Below are positions 59,033 through 64,000 of a stretch of DNA of 64,000 nucleotides, piece by piece. Below the pieces are notes generated by a model. The model was given only the letters and a program-made list of their open reading frames with translations, did no database searches and was not told the origin of the DNA. Source of the stretch: Hsuehochloa calcarea (taxonomy: Eukaryota; Streptophyta; Magnoliopsida; Poales; Poaceae); the NCBI GenBank assembly GCA_036346395.1, contig CM070599.1, positions 31,797,232 through 31,861,231 of the forward strand, written 5' to 3'. Position 1 is the stretch's first letter. Each line of letters opens with the position of its first letter. Made by a program: the position numbers and the translations under genes.

Positions 59033-60109
59033 TGGCCTACGACTCAAGAAGACCGAGAGTTGAATGAGCTTTCAAACAATATGAATCTATGGATCAAATC
59101 CATATGAACCCGAACTTTTTGAATCCACACCAAACCAACCTAACCTGTTTCCTTTTTGGTGCAAACCTAAGCTAAACCAATATGTTAGTCGCCTCAACCC
59201 ATTTCAACCCACTCAAAGACAACCCAAAGTGAAACTCAACGATTTCACCTGTTTCAACCTAATCCATTACCATACCTAATTATAGGACGAAAACACTATG
59301 CAAAGCAACTGTTGTGTTTTATTCCCTCTATCCCCCCTGGTCGCAGCCAGTAGCTATGGTCAATTGCATGTCAGTGAACTGTTCAACTTCCATGCGATTA
59401 GTTGCAACTAATAACCATGGTTGCAGGTTCAAATTATCAAGGAACTCTCAGCCATCATGCTTCATTAAGTAAACACAAGGGAACAGGAGGAAGACTCCCT
59501 GGATGAGGTGGTAGAAGACTCCATGGATGGAATGGTGGAGGAATTAATCCATGAGCAACGACGAGGCGCGCCCATACTCCATGGACGGGGATGACAAAAA
59601 CGTCGTGGGTGAGGTAGCCATTGACGAGGATGACGAGGAGGGAAGAAGATTAGACAGCGGGGAGCTCCTTCTGCTGCACAGTACTATAGCACATCTGCTT
59701 TAAGACTTGTAATGCAGATGGTCCATTTTCGATCAGGAGCCCATGAGCGAGGTGGTTGAAGATGAACAACACTTGCATAACTACAAGTAACTTCTGTATG
59801 CATAAACTACGACATCCTAGCCGTGGTTGTTAATGCATCAAATGAATTATCTGGTCTGGTTGTCCATGGGCATTCTAGTAAATACGCTTTCATTCTTTGT
59901 CCTTAAGAGAGTTGAGCTAATACCAGGTACGCCTTATAATTATCAACGGAGGGAGTATTATCCCGTGGATTGAATGGCTTATTGTTGGTGGTGGAAAGAG
60001 AAAAGTGTGGCCTTTAAAAAGACATTAACTATGGGACTCACCACCTCTGGCTCTGGGGCTGGAAAGGAGGACTGTGGAGAGAAAACGCTAAATTTGGTGC
60101 CTGCGTGTG
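59033..60109. other. Intergenic, no clear gene
   Basis: A 51-codon acidic frame at 59550-59705 (MSNDEARPYSMDG...) is preceded in another frame by a similar acidic stretch (EEDSLDEVVEDSM), suggesting a broken acidic coding sequence, not identified. A lone Stowaway end (cggagggagta) is at about 59946. Confidence 0.4.
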
Positions 60110-60495
60110 TGTCACAACCCTTAACCAAGATTTCAATGAACTACAGAGGATCTTAACAGAAAACAAACAGAGAATGTAATACTCGAATGGAAAGGATAAC
60201 TAGTGCTAGCCCTAGCTATAGGGCGATAATGTTGTGAATGATGATCGCCTCTCATTCCCATTTCCAACTGCTTTTATCTGATTTGATTAGAAAGTGAAAG
60301 GAAAGGAAATTACGAGTGTGATAAAATTTGAAGTGCCCAACACAAGAACTTAAGTAAGCGAAGCTCGATCGATCTCAGGCGTTTAAAACAATCGAACTCT
60401 TTTGGAGATTCAATCCGGTCGCCGCTTTCTCCTTGGCTTGATGAGCTACTGAGGATCACACTTGACAAAACGATCTTGAGAACTTGGTCTTGACA
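60110..60495 (-). mobile_element. 3' LTR of the Ty3/gypsy element
   Basis: On the minus strand the polypurine tract CGGGGAGGG (60499-60507) is followed by TATTGTCAAGACC. The LTR is taken from TGTCAAGA (60495) to GTTGTGACA (60110), about 386 bp with matching TGTC...GACA ends. The 5' LTR is outside the window, so the boundaries cannot be confirmed. Confidence 0.6.
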
Positions 60496-61804
60496 ATACC
60501 CTCCCCGAGAGAATTCTTGTCTCAAGATTCAGCTTGAAGGAAACCAACTCAATTGTCTTGGCATAGAATTCGGAAAAGTTCCCTTGATAAAGTTAGCGTC
60601 TTCCTGTGGATTCTTCCATGACATGATTGATCCATTGAATCAACCATCGAGTGACTAAGCGAGGAGGTCTTGGCGAGCTCGTGTCCAACACAACAAAGAG
60701 TTCTCGTCTTGATTTTTCCTTCACTATCCACTAATGGCGCTTGAGGATCCGGTATTGCGCGAGGTCCCACATGCCTCTTTAGTGGTCGACGTGGAACACC
60801 GGATGGATTCGAACTCCATCCGTAATTGCAAACGATATGCCACAGCCCCACCTTCGCAGGATCCGAAAGGGCCATAATATTTGCTTGTCGGTTTGGTGAG
60901 TTTGGAGACCAAAAGTCGCCAACCTATAAGGTTGCATCTTCAAATACACCAAGTCACCCTCTTCATAGCTCCGTTCACTCCTATTCCGTCGCGTGCTTCT
61001 TCATCCTTACTGCGGCCGTGCCAAGTTTGCCTTGATTTGTCGGATCATGTTCTCCTTTTCCCATAGAAAGTTTCTAGCTTCGGTGTTTTGGGACTGGGGC
61101 GAAACTTCACCGATGGTTGGAGGGTTCCCATATAAAGCTTGATAAGGAGTGGTCTTCAAAGATGAGTGAAATGTTGTATTATACCACCATTCCGCCAAAG
61201 CCAACCAGAAGTACCATCTCTTTGGTTCTGAAAATGCCATGCACCTAAGGTATGACTCTAGGCATTGGTTCAACCTTTTCGTTTGGCCGTCAGTCTGTGG
61301 ATGATAGGCGGTGCTAAACCTCAGTGATACCTTCCAAGCCTTAAACATTTCTTGCCAAAACTGGCTAGTGAAAATGCGGTCTCTATCAGTCACTATGGCC
61401 TTAGGCAGTCCGTGCAGTTTAAACACATTGTCAATGAATGCCTGGGCTACAGTTTGGACAGTATATGGGTGTGCCAATGGTATAAAATGTCCATATTTAG
61501 TGAGTCTATCAATGACCACTAATATTACCTCCTTACCATTAGATTTGGGTAAGCCTTCCACAAAGTCCATTGAAATGTGTGTCCACGCCATATCGGGAAT
61601 GGGAAGGGGTTCGAGTAAACCAGGTGAGTGGCAGTGTTCTCCTTTTGACCGCTGGCATAATGCACATTCAGTCACATACGTCTGAACCTCCCTCTTTAGT
61701 CCTGGCCAGTAAAATACTCTTTTGATTCTCTGGTAAGTGGCAGCGATACCCGAATGCCCTCCAATAGCTGATGCATGTAAGGAATCCAGAATCTTTTTCT
61801 TCAA
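60496..61804 (-). pseudogene. Ty3/gypsy integrase and chromodomain-like end, broken
   Basis: The open part 61007-61804 has the zinc-binding HHCC region (SAIGGHSG ... CALCQRSK) and the integrase core with the first two catalytic Asp (HISMDFVEG, IVTDRDRIF). At the D-35-E position the Glu is Lys (QTDGQTKRLNQ), so the enzyme would be inactive. After about 61010 the reading is split by frameshifts, but SKYYGPF, HPVFHV-like and KRHVGPRAIPDPQAPL pieces continue to about 60570, ending with a chromodomain-like WLIQWIN block. Such C-termini direct chromoviruses to heterochromatin. Confidence 0.8.
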
Positions 61805-63417
61805 AGCCAGATCATCACCAATGTATATTCTCCCTTGATACCTGATAATCCTGAATGTAGAGAATATTGCCCATCTGGGTCAGCACTAACTGCTAATCGG
61901 CTGAGTATCTCTTGACAGTGAGAATCCTTCTCATAACTTCTTCCTACCTCTTCCATCCAGACCGGGGTAGCCACTGAAATTGCACTACATTGTTCCCTCC
62001 TGGAAAGGGCATCCGCTACTTTGTTTTCTTTCCCCTTTTTATATTCAATTACATAGTTGAACTCCAAAAGTTTCAGCATGAGTTTGTGCTGAATTCCCTC
62101 TGATATCTTTTGCTCTGTTATAAACTTCAAGCTTCTCTGATCTGTTTTGATAATAAGTAAGTTACCCAAGAAATAATGTCTCCACTTCTTTAGTGCCTCT
62201 AAAATGGCCATTGCCTCCTTCTCATATGTGGATAGGGCAGCTGATTTAACTCCCAAAGACTTACTATAGTAAGCAAGTGGTCTCCTTTTTTGCATCAACA
62301 CTGCTCCAATACCCGTCCCACAAGCATCTGTCTCCAGAGTAAAGGGTTCTGAAAATTCGGGCAGAGCCAGTACTGGTGTGGTGGTCATGCATTTCTTAAG
62401 TTCTTCAAATGCCTCTTCCTGCTTGCCTCCCCACTGGAAAGCCCCTTTTCCCAACATCTCATGAAGGGGTTTGCAGATTAAGCCATATCCCTTAACAAAC
62501 CTTCTGTAGTAACCCGTGAGCCCCAGAAAACTCCTCAGTTGAGTCATATTGGCAGGTCTCGACCACTCTTTAACATCCTCAATCTTGGAAGGATCTGTAG
62601 ACACTCCTCCTCCACTGATTACATGTCCTAAGTAGTGAACCTGTCTCACAGCAAAAGCGCATTTGCTCAACTTAACAAACAATTGTTCCTTCTGTAACAA
62701 TTGTAATACCGACTCCAAATGTATGAGGTGTCCCTTTAAATCCTTACTATAAACCAAAATGTCATCAAAGAAGACCAAAACATACTTTCTGAGATACTCA
62801 CTGAATATGCTATTCATAAGTGATTGAAAAGTAGCAGGAGCGTTTGTGAGACCAAAAGGCATAACCAAATACTCAAAATGTCCAAAATAGGTTCTAAAAG
62901 CAGTCTTGAAGACATCTTCCTCCTTCATCCTCACTTGGTGATAGCCAGATCTTAAATCCAACTTAGAAAAGTATTGTGCTCCATGCAATTCATCAAGTAG
63001 ATCTTCTATCACAGGGATTGGAAATTTGTTTTTAACAGTTTGATCATTGAGCTTCCTGTAATCGATACACATTCTCCAACTCCCATCTTTCTTTCTTACC
63101 AAAATGGCTGGAGAAGCATATGGGCTTTCACTGGGTCTGATTACAGCAGCTTCCAGCAGTTGTTTTATCTGTTTTTCTAGCTCATTCTTCTGCTGATATG
63201 GCACTCTATAAGGTCTTACATTTGGTGGGATAGAATCCTGCTTAAGTGGAATAGAATGATCACAAGCCCTAGACGGAGGGAGTTCTATGGGTTCTGTGAA
63301 AACCGAATGATACTTTTCCAACAGTAGCTGGACTTCCAAGGGAAGGGATGGAGCCACTTGATTTCCCTTCTCTTCATATGGTTGTACCAAATAACCCATA
63401 ATCTCCTTGTTGCACAA
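61801..63417 (-). pseudogene. Ty3/gypsy reverse transcriptase-RNase H
   Basis: 538 codons open on the minus strand. Reverse transcriptase blocks in order: SPAILVRKKDGSWRMCIDYR (about 102-121), FSKLDLRSGYHQV, VMPFGLTNAPATFQ, and the catalytic VFFDDILVYS (about 215-224). The RNase H start (FTLETDACGTGIGAVL) and the KKWRHYFLG...KTDQRSL block follow. A one-base loss near 61840 breaks the join to integrase. Upstream it is in the same frame as the gag-protease piece, separated by one TAG at 63445-63447. Confidence 0.9.
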
Positions 63418-63444
63418 CTTGTTTAGCTGAATTGCATTGATGAC

Positions 63445-63990
63445 CTATACAGACCGTGCTGTGGTGAAGTCTTTGATTGTCACTTCCTGTAGACCATCTT
63501 TTCTAATAGAGATCTCTCGGGTCTTCAAGTTGAGTTTAATGGGACTATGAGTGTAAAGCCAATCACACCCCAGTATTACATCATAGGAATGTAACTTCAG
63601 AACCTTAAATGTTCCCACAAATTTCTCTCCCTGAATACTATATTCACAATTGGCTAAATGTGCCCCTGTGAACAAAACTCCCCCACCTGCTACCGTCACC
63701 TTCTGCAAGTCATTGTTTTGGGCTTTACATTGAGCATTAGCAGCAAACTTCAAATCAACAAAGGTATGAGAACTTCCACTGTCCACCAGTGCTACACCTC
63801 TTTTCCCCTTTAATGAGATAATCACTGAAAAGGTGGCTACTGTAGGAACCCCTTTCAAAGCTTGTAAAGAAATCTGCATCAATTCTTCTTCTGTCGGTGC
63901 TTCCTCATGCTTCTCTTGGTTCTCCTCCCTTTCAGTCTCCTGGGAATTCATCGGTCCACCTTCCTCCATTCCTTCGGTATCCATAACCAT
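63445..63990 (-). pseudogene. Ty3/gypsy protease region, truncated by window edge
   Basis: 181 codons ending in TAG at 63445. Acidic, Glu-rich N-terminal half, then the aspartic protease motif ALVDSGSSHTFVD and a second conserved block VILGCDWLYTHSP, as in plant Ty3/gypsy retropepsins. The true start and gag lie beyond position 64000 or upstream in another frame. Confidence 0.85.
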
Positions 63991-64000
63991 TATATTGAGT

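Overview
The window is nuclear DNA of a flowering plant, almost certainly a grass. The support is: a split gene whose 473-residue product matches the rice PCH2/CRC1 family, GC-rich first exons, and the kinds of mobile DNA common in grass genomes (CACTA, Stowaway-type, hAT and Mutator-type elements, Copia and Ty3/gypsy retrotransposons). No bacterial, organellar or rRNA features were seen.

Layout. Positions 1-8255 and 11659-19962 are two near-identical direct copies (A and B) of one segment, offset by about 11.7 kb. Copy A runs off the left edge of the window. Each copy holds, on the minus strand, an intronless P-class pentatricopeptide-repeat (PPR) gene and, upstream of it, a SOG1-like NAC transcription factor gene. 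Only copy B keeps the NAC promoter and first coding exon (to about 21.6 kb). Copy A ends inside NAC intron 1, 91 bases from a CACTA-type hairpin array (8346-8783). The two copies carry different lesions. PPR-A has its start codon but a 2-nt frameshift. PPR-B has an open body but a 40-nt deletion that puts the usual start out of frame. NAC-A and NAC-B carry different 1-nt deletions in different exons. Many of these are in homopolymers, so sequencing error and false haplotype duplication must be kept in mind.

21.9-29.7 kb is repeat territory: a tRNA-like remnant, then a broken minus-strand Copia element (110-bp LTR, primer-binding site, gag, protease, integrase) interrupted by about 1.7 kb that contains a 116-bp tandem repeat. 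30.77-33.09 kb (minus) is an intact two-exon glycosyltransferase family 17 gene. 33.6-44.9 kb is gene-poor and holds a 50-bp tandem repeat, a SINE-like sequence, a Stowaway-type MITE and three related foldback MITEs. 45.07-50.70 kb (plus) is an intact 14-exon PCH2/TRIP13 (rice CRC1) AAA+ ATPase gene with an E2F-type site and a pyrimidine patch upstream. Convergent to it, 51.55-54.4 kb (minus) is an FLX-like coiled-coil gene. 54.5-59 kb holds a hAT BED-finger fragment, a stomatin-like (SLP2-type) exon fragment, GC-rich repeats, hAT-type MITEs and a 1.7-kb Mutator-like element with about 230-bp inverted ends and 9-bp target duplication. 60.1 kb to the right edge is the 3' part of a decayed Ty3/gypsy element on the minus strand.

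The three genes that look intact (GT17, PCH2/CRC1, FLX-like) are ordinary single genes with unrelated jobs: N-glycan-type glycosyl transfer, meiotic/HORMA-domain remodelling, and an FLX-type regulatory scaffold. The most unusual content is the duplicated PPR-NAC pair with complementary defects.
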